A DNA stretch of 64,000 nucleotides from Puniceicoccales bacterium Verruco_01 (GTDB lineage Bacteria > Verrucomicrobiota > Verrucomicrobiia > Opitutales > Oceanipulchritudinaceae), in the NCBI GenBank assembly GCA_001604565.1, contig LVBV01000022.1:29359-93358 (forward strand), written 5' to 3'. Below are positions 55,515-62,884 of the stretch, piece after piece (within the stretch, counting starts at the first letter, position 1; each line of letters opens with the position of its first letter). Both the position numbers and the translations under genes were made by a program. The notes below the pieces were generated by a model. It did no database searches and was not told the DNA's origin. It was given only the letters and a program-made list of their open reading frames with translations.

Positions 55515-57842
55515 ATGCCCAAAGTAGATCAGGAGCCATCGTCCGTCCCGCCGAGGATTGCCGTCTGCGGCAACCCGAACACCGGGAAGAGCTCGCTCTT
55601 CAACCGGCTGACGGGTCTGCGCCAGAACGTGGGGAACTATCCAGGCGTGACAGTGGAAAAGAAGACCGGCCTTCTCCAGCTCGGGAACCGGACGGTGGAG
55701 CTTGCGGACCTGCCGGGTACCTACAGCCTCACCGCGTCCTCGCCGGACGAGGCGGTGGTGGGCGGCGTCCTCTTTGGGCGGACGACGGGCGAGCGCCGTC
55801 CCGATGCGATTTTGTGCGTTGTGGATGCCACGGCTCCGACGAGCCTTTTCCTCGCGGCGCAACTTTCGGACCTTGCGCTGCCGATGGTCGTGGCCCTCAA
55901 CATGTGGGACGAGGCGGTGGAGAAGGGCGTGGAGCTGGATTGCCGGCTCCTTTCCGCGCGCCTTGGCGTCCCCTGCATTCCCGTCTCCGCCAAGACGGGG
56001 GAGGGCGTGGGCGAGCTCCGCGCCGCACTGGAGGCGGCGATCGCCTCCCCAACGCCCACGCCGCGCCCCGAGTGGCCCGAGGCGATTCTTCGAGCCACGG
56101 AGCAGATGAAGGCGCACCTTTCCGCCCACGGCTATTCCGACGCGGAACTGCGGCGCATCCTCTTCGACGGTTCGGGCGAGATCGCCAAAATGCTCGCCTG
56201 CCCGGAGACGGAGCGGCGCGACGCGGTGTCCGAGGCGCGCAAGATCCTCTTTGACTCTGGGCTGAACCCCATGGCGTGCGAGGCCTTCATCCTCTACCGC
56301 AACCTGCGCCTGATTCTGGCGGACGTGGAGAAGGTGCGCCATCATCACGGCCACGAATCGCATCACGCCCACGTCGAGAGCCCGGCGGGAGCCTTCGCCT
56401 TCGGGCGGAACTTCTGGCGCCGCCGATGGGGACGCGAGGAGCGCGGGCACGGCTTCGGTCGCCTGCACGCCCATTCCGCCTTTCTCGACCGCCTCTTCCT
56501 TTCCCGCACCTGGGGCCTTCTCCTTTTCGCGGTCATCATGTTCTGCATGTTTCAGGCCGTGTACTCGTGGTCCGCGCCCTTCATGGACGGGATCGACTGG
56601 ACCGTCGCATGGCTTCAGGCGGGCGTCGGCAGCCTTCTCGCGGAGCACGAGGTGCTGAAGAGTCTCGTCGTGGACGGAGTCATGGGCGGCGTCGGCGCGT
56701 GCCTTTCGTTCCTGCCGCAGATCTTGATCCTCTTTCTCTTCATCGCTGTCCTTGAGGACTCCGGGTACCTGCCGCGCGCGGCGTTCCTCATGGACAAGGC
56801 TTTCAGCTGGTGCGGACTTTCGGGACGGAGCTTTGTTCCTCTCCTTTCGAGCTATGCCTGCGCCGTCCCGGGAATCATGGCCACGCGCACGATCCGAGAC
56901 CCCAAGGCCCGCATCGCGACGATCCTCGTGGCGCCGCTCATGAGCTGCTCGGCGCGGCTGCCGATCTACGTGCTTTTCATCGGCGTCTTCATCGAGCCGC
57001 GCTACGGGGCCTTCGTGGCGGGCGTGACGCTCTTTGGCATGCACCTTGTGGGGCTCCTGCTCTCAGGTCCCGTGGCTCTCGTCCTCACGCGCTTTGTCAT
57101 GAAGAGCCGCCCGCAGCCCTTCCTGTTGGAACTGCCGCCGTACCGCGTCCCGCGCATCGGCGACGTGGCCCTGCGGATGTTCGAACGTGGCAAGCTCTTT
57201 GTCTATAAGGCGGGGACGATCATCTTTGCCATGACGGTGATCGTCTGGGCCGCTCTTTACTTCCCGCGCAATCCCACTCTCGCCGCACAGGTGGAGGCGG
57301 ACTTCCCCGCCGCGTATGCCGCCGAGACGGGCATCGCGCCGGAAGCCGTGCGGGCGGCTCTCGACGCGGGCGACGAGGCGACGCTTGCCGCGCGGGACTA
57401 CGCCGTGGATGCCGCCCTCACCACACAGAGCTATCTGGGCCGCTTCGGGCGCTTCATCCAGCCGGTCTTCGACCCCGCGGGGTTCGACTGGAAGGTCTCC
57501 GTCGCCATCGCCTCCAGCATTCCGGCGCGCGAGGTCGTCCTCTCCACGATGGGTGTCCTCTACAACCTCGGCGGGGATGTGGACCACAATTCCGACGTTT
57601 TTGCCCGCCGCATGACGACAGAGGTGTGGACGGAGGGCCCGCGCGCGGGCACGCCCGTCTATACGATCCCGATGGTCCTCGCCATCATGGTCTTCTTCGC
57701 CCTCTGCCAGCAGTGCATGGCGACTCTCGCCGTCATCGTGCGCGAGGCGGGCTGGAAATGGTCCGCGCTCAGCTTCCTCTACATGACGATCCTTGCCTGG
57801 ATCGCTGCCGTGGCCGTCTTCCAGATCGGCAGCGCGGTGTGA
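55515..57842 (+). CDS. feoB: Ferrous iron transport protein B, with a His-rich linker
   Basis: A 775-residue Fe(II) transporter of the inner membrane. The N-terminal G domain has G1 GNPNTGKSS (19-27), G2 NVGNYPGVTVEKK, G3 DLPGTYSL and a G4 of NMWD (usually NMMD). The GDI-like helical region ends near residue 275, where a histidine cluster HHHGHESHHAH (about 276-286) lies before the first membrane helix; the usual FeoB lacks it. The membrane part has two Gate motifs around SYACAVPGIMATRTI and ASSIPAREVVLSTMGVLYN. FeoA and FeoC are not adjacent. It is expected under anaerobic conditions. Divergent from rplM. Confidence 0.95.
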   Translation: MPKVDQEPSSVPPRIAVCGNPNTGKSSLFNRLTGLRQNVGNYPGVTVEKKTGLLQLGNRTVELADLPGTYSLTASSPDEAVVGGVLFGRTTGERRPDAILCVVDATAPTSLFLAAQLSDLALPMVVALNMWDEAVEKGVELDCRLLSARLGVPCIPVSAKTGEGVGELRAALEAAIASPTPTPRPEWPEAILRATEQMKAHLSAHGYSDAELRRILFDGSGEIAKMLACPETERRDAVSEARKILFDSGLNPMACEAFILYRNLRLILADVEKVRHHHGHESHHAHVESPAGAFAFGRNFWRRRWGREERGHGFGRLHAHSAFLDRLFLSRTWGLLLFAVIMFCMFQAVYSWSAPFMDGIDWTVAWLQAGVGSLLAEHEVLKSLVVDGVMGGVGACLSFLPQILILFLFIAVLEDSGYLPRAAFLMDKAFSWCGLSGRSFVPLLSSYACAVPGIMATRTIRDPKARIATILVAPLMSCSARLPIYVLFIGVFIEPRYGAFVAGVTLFGMHLVGLLLSGPVALVLTRFVMKSRPQPFLLELPPYRVPRIGDVALRMFERGKLFVYKAGTIIFAMTVIVWAALYFPRNPTLAAQVEADFPAAYAAETGIAPEAVRAALDAGDEATLAARDYAVDAALTTQSYLGRFGRFIQPVFDPAGFDWKVSVAIASSIPAREVVLSTMGVLYNLGGDVDHNSDVFARRMTTEVWTEGPRAGTPVYTIPMVLAIMVFFALCQQCMATLAVIVREAGWKWSALSFLYMTILAWIAAVAVFQIGSAV

Positions 57843-58002
57843 GGACGAATTTGCCCGTTTGCACAAGCGCACCTGATTGCGCTTGCCCATGTTACGGGTC
57901 TTCGTAACGTCGGGATTGCATTCTCTGGAAGCGCACATGGTTCTGGTTTTCCGCCCTCCCCGGGCGTTTCTTTCCCTGACACAACCAACTCCCCCAACTC
58001 CC

Positions 58003-58443
58003 ATGAATAAGATTGGCGTCCTGTTCTCTTTATTGATGCTTTTTTGTGGCCCGCTTGCGGCCCAGTCCGACAAAATTGTCGGCTATTGGATCACCGAAAA
58101 CGACCGCTCGCAGGTGCGAGTTTCTCAGACCGAGGACGGGAAGTATTGCGGCCAGATCGTCTGGCTCAGCGAGGACAAGGACCGCCTCGACGCGAAGAAT
58201 CCCGATTCCGCCCTTCGCTCGCGCAAGGTTCTGGGCCTGACGATCCTGAGCAACCTCACTTACAACGAGGCGAAAAAAGAGTGGAGCGGCGGGACGATCT
58301 ACGATCCAAAGTCGGGCAAAACGTACGACTGCTACCTCTGGTTTGACGAGGCGGGCGATCTGCACCTCAAGGGGTTCGTTCTTGGCATGCACTTCCTCGG
58401 TCGACAGACGGTGTGGCGGCGCGAGGCCGGTCCGCGGCAGTGA
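58003..58443 (+). CDS. Exported DUF2147 protein
   Basis: A 146-residue protein with a signal peptide (MNKIGVLFSLLMLFCGPLAA). The mature part matches DUF2147: IVGYWITENDRSQVRVSQTEDGKYCGQIVWL, then LSNLTYNEAKKEWSGGTIYDPKSGKTYDC (seen as GGTIYDPKSGKTYDCYLW) and LKGFVLGMHFLGRQTVWRR. The family is a lipocalin-like beta barrel of unknown function, common in Bacteroidota and Proteobacteria. ATG 58003 fits the signal peptide. It is convergent with the recombinase gene. Confidence 0.82.
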   Translation: MNKIGVLFSLLMLFCGPLAAQSDKIVGYWITENDRSQVRVSQTEDGKYCGQIVWLSEDKDRLDAKNPDSALRSRKVLGLTILSNLTYNEAKKEWSGGTIYDPKSGKTYDCYLWFDEAGDLHLKGFVLGMHFLGRQTVWRREAGPRQ

Positions 58444-58459
58444 CGCGCGAGTCTGTCCT

Positions 58460-59392
58460 TCAGCCCCTCGGGTGGGCCTGTTTGTGAACCTGTTTCATCC
58501 TTGCGGCGCTGACGTGGGTATAGATCTGCGTCGTGGAGAGGCTTGAGTGGCCCAGGAGGCTCTGGACGACCCTCAGGTCCGCGCCCTCGTCCAGCATGTG
58601 CGTGGCGAAGGAATGGCGCAGTTTGTGCGGGGTGAGGTCCGCCGGAAGGCCCGCCGCGAGGAGGCAGTCCTTGAGGCGCCGCTGTACCCAGCGTGGGTAG
58701 GCGGGCACCTTCTTCGGCGCGACTTTCTCGAAAAGTACAACGTCGTCCCAGCTTGGGACGAAGGGCAGGCTCTTGCGGTAGGCGAGAAGTTTTTCCACCG
58801 CCACGTCGCCGAGCGGGGCGATGCGCTCCTTGCGTCCCTTGCCGAGGACGCGGGCCGTGCCGGTCTTCAGGTCCAAGTCGCCCCACTTAAGGTTGCAGAG
58901 CTCGCTCACGCGCAGGCCCGCCCCGTAAAGGACTTCCAGCATCACGGTGTCGCGTCCCTGCGTGAAGTCGTCCGCCTTTTCCTCCGCGCGGCGCAGCGTC
59001 GCGGGGGAGGCGAGGAGCGCGGCCATCTGTTCCTCGGTGAGAAATCGCGGCAGCGGCACGCGGGCCTTCGGGATCGAAATGCCGCGGAAGAGGTTCGCCT
59101 TCACCTCGCCCCGGCGGACGAGCCAGTCGAAATAGGTGCGCATCGCGGAGATCCGCAGGCGCAGGCTGCGGCGGGAAATGTCCCGCTGGCTCTCCACCGC
59201 AAAGCTGCGCGCATCGCGGACGGCGGCCTCGGCGATCGTCTTGTTTTCCCGCCGCAGAAAGGCGTCGAAGGCCCTTGCCGCCTGAAGGTAATTGCGCGCC
59301 GTGTAGGCGGAGTCGCGCCGTTCCAGCGTCAGGTGCTGCGCGAAGAGTTCCGGAAGGGTCGGCTCCGGCGAATCTCCACCTTGAGGGGTCAT
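58460..59392 (-). CDS. xerC: Tyrosine recombinase XerC/XerD
   Basis: A 310-residue site-specific recombinase. The catalytic set is complete: Arg161 (GAGLRVSELC), Lys185 (GKGRKER), His256 and Arg259 (HKLRHSFATHML), His282 (LLGHSSLSTTQIYTHV) and nucleophile Tyr291. The N-terminal SAM-like core-binding domain covers about residues 12-95. The length is that of XerC/D rather than phage integrases. It would resolve chromosome dimers at dif with a second Xer protein. ATG 59392 lies 2 bp before the sppA stop end at 59394, so the genes are coupled. It could also be XerD. Confidence 0.92.
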   Translation of the reverse strand: MTPQGGDSPEPTLPELFAQHLTLERRDSAYTARNYLQAARAFDAFLRRENKTIAEAAVRDARSFAVESQRDISRRSLRLRISAMRTYFDWLVRRGEVKANLFRGISIPKARVPLPRFLTEEQMAALLASPATLRRAEEKADDFTQGRDTVMLEVLYGAGLRVSELCNLKWGDLDLKTGTARVLGKGRKERIAPLGDVAVEKLLAYRKSLPFVPSWDDVVLFEKVAPKKVPAYPRWVQRRLKDCLLAAGLPADLTPHKLRHSFATHMLDEGADLRVVQSLLGHSSLSTTQIYTHVSAARMKQVHKQAHPRG

Positions 59393-59393
59393 C

Positions 59394-61175
59394 CTACCAT
59401 TGCCCCTCCGTAAAGAAGGGGAGCCTTGCAAAGAGGTTCGTTTTCCCGAGCTCTTCCGCCACGGAGCGGATCTTCCGGGGCAGGGCGGTCACTCCCGATG
59501 CGTCCGCGCGCGCGTGCAAAAGGACGTGGATTTCGTCGGCAAAGCTGAGGGAAATGGGGACGTCCTCCACGCGGTAGTCGCTGATCCCGGCGAAATCCGC
59601 AGCGATGCCGATCGCGTCGTCGAGGGAGCCGATCTCGTCGGCAAGGCGGTTTGCCACGGCGGCGTGGCCGGACCATATGCGGCCCTGCGCGAGGTCCGCC
59701 ACGGCGGCTGCTTCAAGACTGCGTCCTTCCGCCACGATTGCGAGAAAGCGCTCGTACACGCCGTCCACCGTGCGCCGGGCAAGGGCCATCTGCTTCTCGT
59801 CCTTGTGGCGGAAGAGCGAATACATGCCCGCGTACGGACCGGTTGCCACGCCGTCGGCATGCACGCCGATCTTCCCGGACAGTTTTTCCACATCCACGAA
59901 GAGGGAGAAGACGCCGATCGAGCCGGTGAGGGTGCTTTCCTCCGCCACGATGCGTCGCGCAGGGGCGCTCACCCAGTAGCCGCCGGAGGCCGCCAACCGT
60001 CCCATCGAGACGACGACCGCTTTCTTTTTGCCGAGAAGCTCCACGGCCCTGCGGATCCTTTCCGCCGCCAGGGCGTCGCCGCCGGGGCTGTTCACGCGCA
60101 GGACCACGGCTTTGACGGAATCGTCCGCGGCCAGATCCTCGAGATCGCGCACGATGCGGTCGGCCCCGGCTTCAAACCAGTCGCCCTCGCCGGAGACGAT
60201 GTCGCCTTCCACGTATTCCACGGCGACGACATTGTTTTCCCCGCCGATGCGGTTTTGGAGGTGCGGCAGTTCCTCCTGAGCGTAGTCGCGCAGGTCCGTC
60301 TGGCTGAAGCTGCTCCCGTCCGCGTTCTTTCCGGCGATCGTCGTCATCTCCTCCACGAGCTCGTCGCGGTAGGCGATTCTGTCCACAAGCTGCGCTTCCT
60401 GCGCCTCCACGGCGGTGAGGGCACCCTCGTTCTGTGAAAGAGCCTTCAGCTTTTCCTCCTCCACGGGGCGGCTTTGGGAGACCATTGCGGCCCACGCGTT
60501 CCACGCGTCGGCAAGGAAGGCGCTCATCTGCTCGCGGTCCTCGGGGCGCATGTGGTCCAGCGCAAAGGAATCCGGCGCGCTCTTGTACTTGCCGGCGCTG
60601 GCGGTCTGCACGCCCACGCCGTACTCGCCGAACGCCTCGCCGAAGTAGAGGCGTTCGATGGAAAACCCTTCGAGCCCCAGCGTGGAAAGCGGCTGCATCC
60701 AGACGTGGTCCGCCGCGCTCGCAAGGGCGTAGTCGCGCATGCCCGCGTCCTCAAGGAAGGCATACACGGGCTTTCCGGACTTCTTGAAGTCGGTCAGCGC
60801 CGCGCGCAGTTCCGCGACGGTGGAGAGCCCCGCTTCCGGCAGGTCCGGCCCGGCTCCGAGGATCAGGAGGGCCTTGATGCGCGAATCCTCCGCCGCGCGT
60901 GCCAGCGCCGTCGTCACGCTCGAAAGCGGGATGCGCGAGCCCATCTCGCCCTTTGTGAGGAAGGGGCCTAGGAGCCCCGCGTCCACCGGGGCGTCCGGGA
61001 TTTCGCAGGAAAGATCGAAGACGAGGACGGCCTCGCGCGGGGTGCGGACGGCGTTTTTCTCCTCCAGTGCCCGCGCCACGATCAGGGCGATCGCCGCCAG
61101 AAGAACCAGTGCGAGGATCGCGGAAAGAACGAGTGCGAGGGTTTCCTTCAGAATCTTGCCGAGGAATTTCATCAT
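59394..61175 (-). CDS. sppA: Signal peptide peptidase SppA (67 kDa type)
   Basis: A 593-residue membrane protease that degrades cleaved signal peptides. One N-terminal membrane helix (13-36) is followed by two tandem S49 domains. The catalytic dyad is split across them: Lys198 in SAGKYKSA of the first and Ser397 in MGRLAASGGYWVS of the second, as in the E. coli enzyme. LRVNSPGGDALAAERI and STLTGSIGVFSLFVDVEKL are typical of the second domain. It lies two bases before xerC; tRNA genes begin 154 bp upstream. Confidence 0.94.
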   Translation of the reverse strand: MMKFLGKILKETLALVLSAILALVLLAAIALIVARALEEKNAVRTPREAVLVFDLSCEIPDAPVDAGLLGPFLTKGEMGSRIPLSSVTTALARAAEDSRIKALLILGAGPDLPEAGLSTVAELRAALTDFKKSGKPVYAFLEDAGMRDYALASAADHVWMQPLSTLGLEGFSIERLYFGEAFGEYGVGVQTASAGKYKSAPDSFALDHMRPEDREQMSAFLADAWNAWAAMVSQSRPVEEEKLKALSQNEGALTAVEAQEAQLVDRIAYRDELVEEMTTIAGKNADGSSFSQTDLRDYAQEELPHLQNRIGGENNVVAVEYVEGDIVSGEGDWFEAGADRIVRDLEDLAADDSVKAVVLRVNSPGGDALAAERIRRAVELLGKKKAVVVSMGRLAASGGYWVSAPARRIVAEESTLTGSIGVFSLFVDVEKLSGKIGVHADGVATGPYAGMYSLFRHKDEKQMALARRTVDGVYERFLAIVAEGRSLEAAAVADLAQGRIWSGHAAVANRLADEIGSLDDAIGIAADFAGISDYRVEDVPISLSFADEIHVLLHARADASGVTALPRKIRSVAEELGKTNLFARLPFFTEGQW

Positions 61176-61329
61176 GTCTTGCGCCCATGAAAGGCGATGG
61201 AGTGGCGCATGACAAGCCGCTTCCGGCGTGATTGCGAGCGGCTTTTCCCCTCCTTTTCAAATTTCCGCTTGCACCGAAACGAAACGAGTGTTTACTCGGG
61301 CCTTTCCCGCCAACAGGCGGATTTGAAGT

Positions 61330-61405
61330 GCCTGGCTAGCTCAATTGGTAGAGCAGCAGACTCTTAATCTGTTGGTTCAGGGTTCGAGTCCCTGGCCAGG
61401 TACCA
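61330..61405 (+). tRNA. tRNA-Lys (CTT anticodon)
   Basis: A full cloverleaf of 76 bases: acceptor GCCTGGC/GCCAGGT, D-stem GCTC/GAGC, anticodon stem GCAGA/TCTGT with loop CTCTTAA (anticodon CTT), T-stem CAGGG/CCCTG and an encoded CCA end. One G-T pair closes the acceptor. Confidence 0.95.
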
Positions 61406-61436
61406 CTTCAAAACCCTTTTCCCCGTTTTTCGACCG

Positions 61437-61512
61437 GCCAGCTTAGCTCAGTTGGTAGAGCAACTCACTTGTAATGAGTAGGTCGCCGGTTCAATTCCGG
61501 CAGCTGGCTCCA
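61437..61512 (+). tRNA. tRNA-Thr (TGT anticodon)
   Basis: A 76-base cloverleaf with acceptor GCCAGCT/AGCTGGC, D-stem GCTC/GAGC, anticodon stem ACTCA/TGAGT with loop CTTGTAA (anticodon TGT), T-stem GCCGG/CCGGC and an encoded CCA. It is 31 bp after tRNA-Lys and probably co-transcribed. Confidence 0.95.
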
Positions 61513-61536
61513 TCTCGATCCAAGCGCCTGTGCCGG

Positions 61537-62016
61537 TTACTGGTCCTTCTCGAAAAGCGCCATCAGTTTGAAGCTGCGACCAAGGTGGAAGCCGAGGGCC
61601 GTGATGACCGCCACGTCGATCGCCAAGTGCACCCAATAGTTTTTCAGGGTGAACAAGACACCGAAGCATCCGCAGTCTGCCTGCGTCCCGACCACGTGGG
61701 CGATGGAAAGGATGGTGATGAAGCAAATCGTGAGAAGAATCAGCAGGACCGCCGCCGCGCAGGTGAAGCGCAGGGTCAGGAGCATCGCCCCGGCGACGAT
61801 CTCCACCCAGGGCAGATACAGCGCCGCCAGATACGCAATCCAGTACGGGACGAAGCCGAGGGTGAGGATCTGGTCGAGGAATTTGGCGGGATTGCCGACT
61901 TTGGATGCACCCGCAACGATGAAGACCGCCGCCACCGAGATGCGCAGAAGAAGGAAGAAGAGGGCCACGGCGGGCCGCTTCAGGTCGGCGAAAGCTTTCT
62001 TTTTGTCGGCACTCAT
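61537..62016 (-). CDS. DoxX/MauE-family membrane protein
   Basis: A 159-residue protein with four helices (about 18-38, 55-75, 80-104 and 126-150). The conserved core is RISVAAVFIVAGASKVGNPAKF and YWIAYLAALYLPWVEIVAGAML. A short cysteine motif ADCGCFGVLF lies between helices three and four. MauE-like proteins take part in disulfide or electron-transfer steps, and the pair with a rhodanese suggests a sulfur or redox role. The ATG overlaps the rhodanese stop (ATGA). Confidence 0.83.
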   Translation of the reverse strand: MSADKKKAFADLKRPAVALFFLLLRISVAAVFIVAGASKVGNPAKFLDQILTLGFVPYWIAYLAALYLPWVEIVAGAMLLTLRFTCAAAVLLILLTICFITILSIAHVVGTQADCGCFGVLFTLKNYWVHLAIDVAVITALGFHLGRSFKLMALFEKDQ

Positions 62017-62555
62017 CGTTCGGATCCTCCGAGTCGGTAATTCGGATAACCGGTTTCGAGCGGCAGCTTCGCCTCCTTGATCGCCAGCCAGCCCCCGTGC
62101 AGCACGTAGATGTCCGGATAACCCGTCTCCCTTTTCAGCATCCGCATCACGTTGAACGAGGAATCGCAGCTTTCGGCGGCGCAATAGACGATGGCGGGCT
62201 TGCCGGTGCTGATCGCGTCGAGGAAGGCGCCAATCTGCGCAAAATAGCTGTTCTCGTTCACGTTGATCGCCCCCTTCACGTGACCTTCCACATATTCCGC
62301 CTGTGAGCGGGCGTCCACCCAGATGCTGCCGCTCTGGACGTTTTCCAGCAGGATCTCGCCCTCCTTGAGGCCGTTTCCGCCGTAGCGGGGGGCGTTGGGG
62401 TTGGCAAAGTACGCCGCCAGCGCTAGAAAGAAGGAGATGCCGAGAATCGAGAAGATGCGGAAAATCAGCCTCGAAACGTAGCCCTTGTTCCGCGCGGGGA
62501 AGGGGTTCTGGCGTGTGGTTTTCACAATGCGGGAAGAGTGGAGGGAGTCTGACAT
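62013..62555 (-). CDS. Membrane-anchored rhodanese-like protein
   Basis: A 180-residue protein with an N-terminal membrane helix (about 30-50, IFRIFSILGISFFLALAAYF) and a rhodanese domain in the periplasm. SIWVDARSQAEYVEGHVKGAINVN and the active-site loop VYCAAESCDSS, with the first Cys as the probable sulfur carrier, are visible. A single-domain protein of this kind could pass sulfur or sense thiols. It is coupled to the DoxX-like gene. ATG 62555 is chosen; an in-frame start at 62621 is possible. Confidence 0.82.
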   Translation of the reverse strand: MSDSLHSSRIVKTTRQNPFPARNKGYVSRLIFRIFSILGISFFLALAAYFANPNAPRYGGNGLKEGEILLENVQSGSIWVDARSQAEYVEGHVKGAINVNENSYFAQIGAFLDAISTGKPAIVYCAAESCDSSFNVMRMLKRETGYPDIYVLHGGWLAIKEAKLPLETGYPNYRLGGSER

Positions 62556-62663
62556 GGAGTCTGTCCGGCATTCGCTTGCGGGACAACCCTCTTCTCCTGA
62601 GGAGAATACCGTGCATGGCATTCCATATTCACCTGCGATTTCGCGCCCTCGTAACTATACATG

Positions 62664-62694
62664 AAAAAACCCCGACCGGACGTGCCGGACGGGG
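62664..62694 (-). terminator. Rho-independent terminator downstream of the DEAD-box helicase gene
   Basis: The stem CCCCGACCGG/CCGGACGGGG (62670-62679 and 62685-62694, one T-T mismatch) with a 5-base loop is followed by six T on the leftward strand. It lies about 190 bp beyond the helicase stop, after the fold-back element. Confidence 0.8.
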
Positions 62695-62716
62695 CTTGAA
62701 GTGATTTCCAAATGTC

Positions 62717-62884
62717 CTAGAGAGTGTTTGCAAATCGGACTCCCGTCGGAATGCGGGCGCTTTTTCGGCGGAAAATCGCCCCATTCGACTCAAGGAATCT
62801 CGATTCGTTTCGTTTCATGTTCCGATTTTCCGCTCGAAAACTCATCCCGCCTCCTCGGTCCGCCAATTTGCAAACGCTCCCTAG
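62717..62884. repeat. Large imperfect fold-back element at the 3' end of the helicase gene
   Basis: The 168 bp begin CTAGAGAGTGTTTGCAAATC and end with a near reverse complement reaching CTAG at 62881-62884; the outer 22 bases match in 19 positions. A second matching block lies inside: TTTTCGGCGGAAAATCG (about 62761-62777) against TTTTCGAGCGGAAAATCG read from the other arm (about 62823-62840). The right arm includes the helicase TAG stop (62881-62883). No gene-like frame is present. Same general plan as the element at 36798, but different sequence. Confidence 0.78.

Noticed and set aside
57843..57910. Partly paired segment downstream of feoB as a terminator
   Set aside because: Stems such as AAGCGC/GCGCTT are present but there is no T run and the pairing is broken, so I did not call it.
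58460..59392. The tyrosine recombinase as a phage or island integrase next to tRNA genes
   Set aside because: Its length and motif spacing are those of XerC/XerD, it is coupled to sppA, and I see no direct repeat of a tRNA 3' end in the window.
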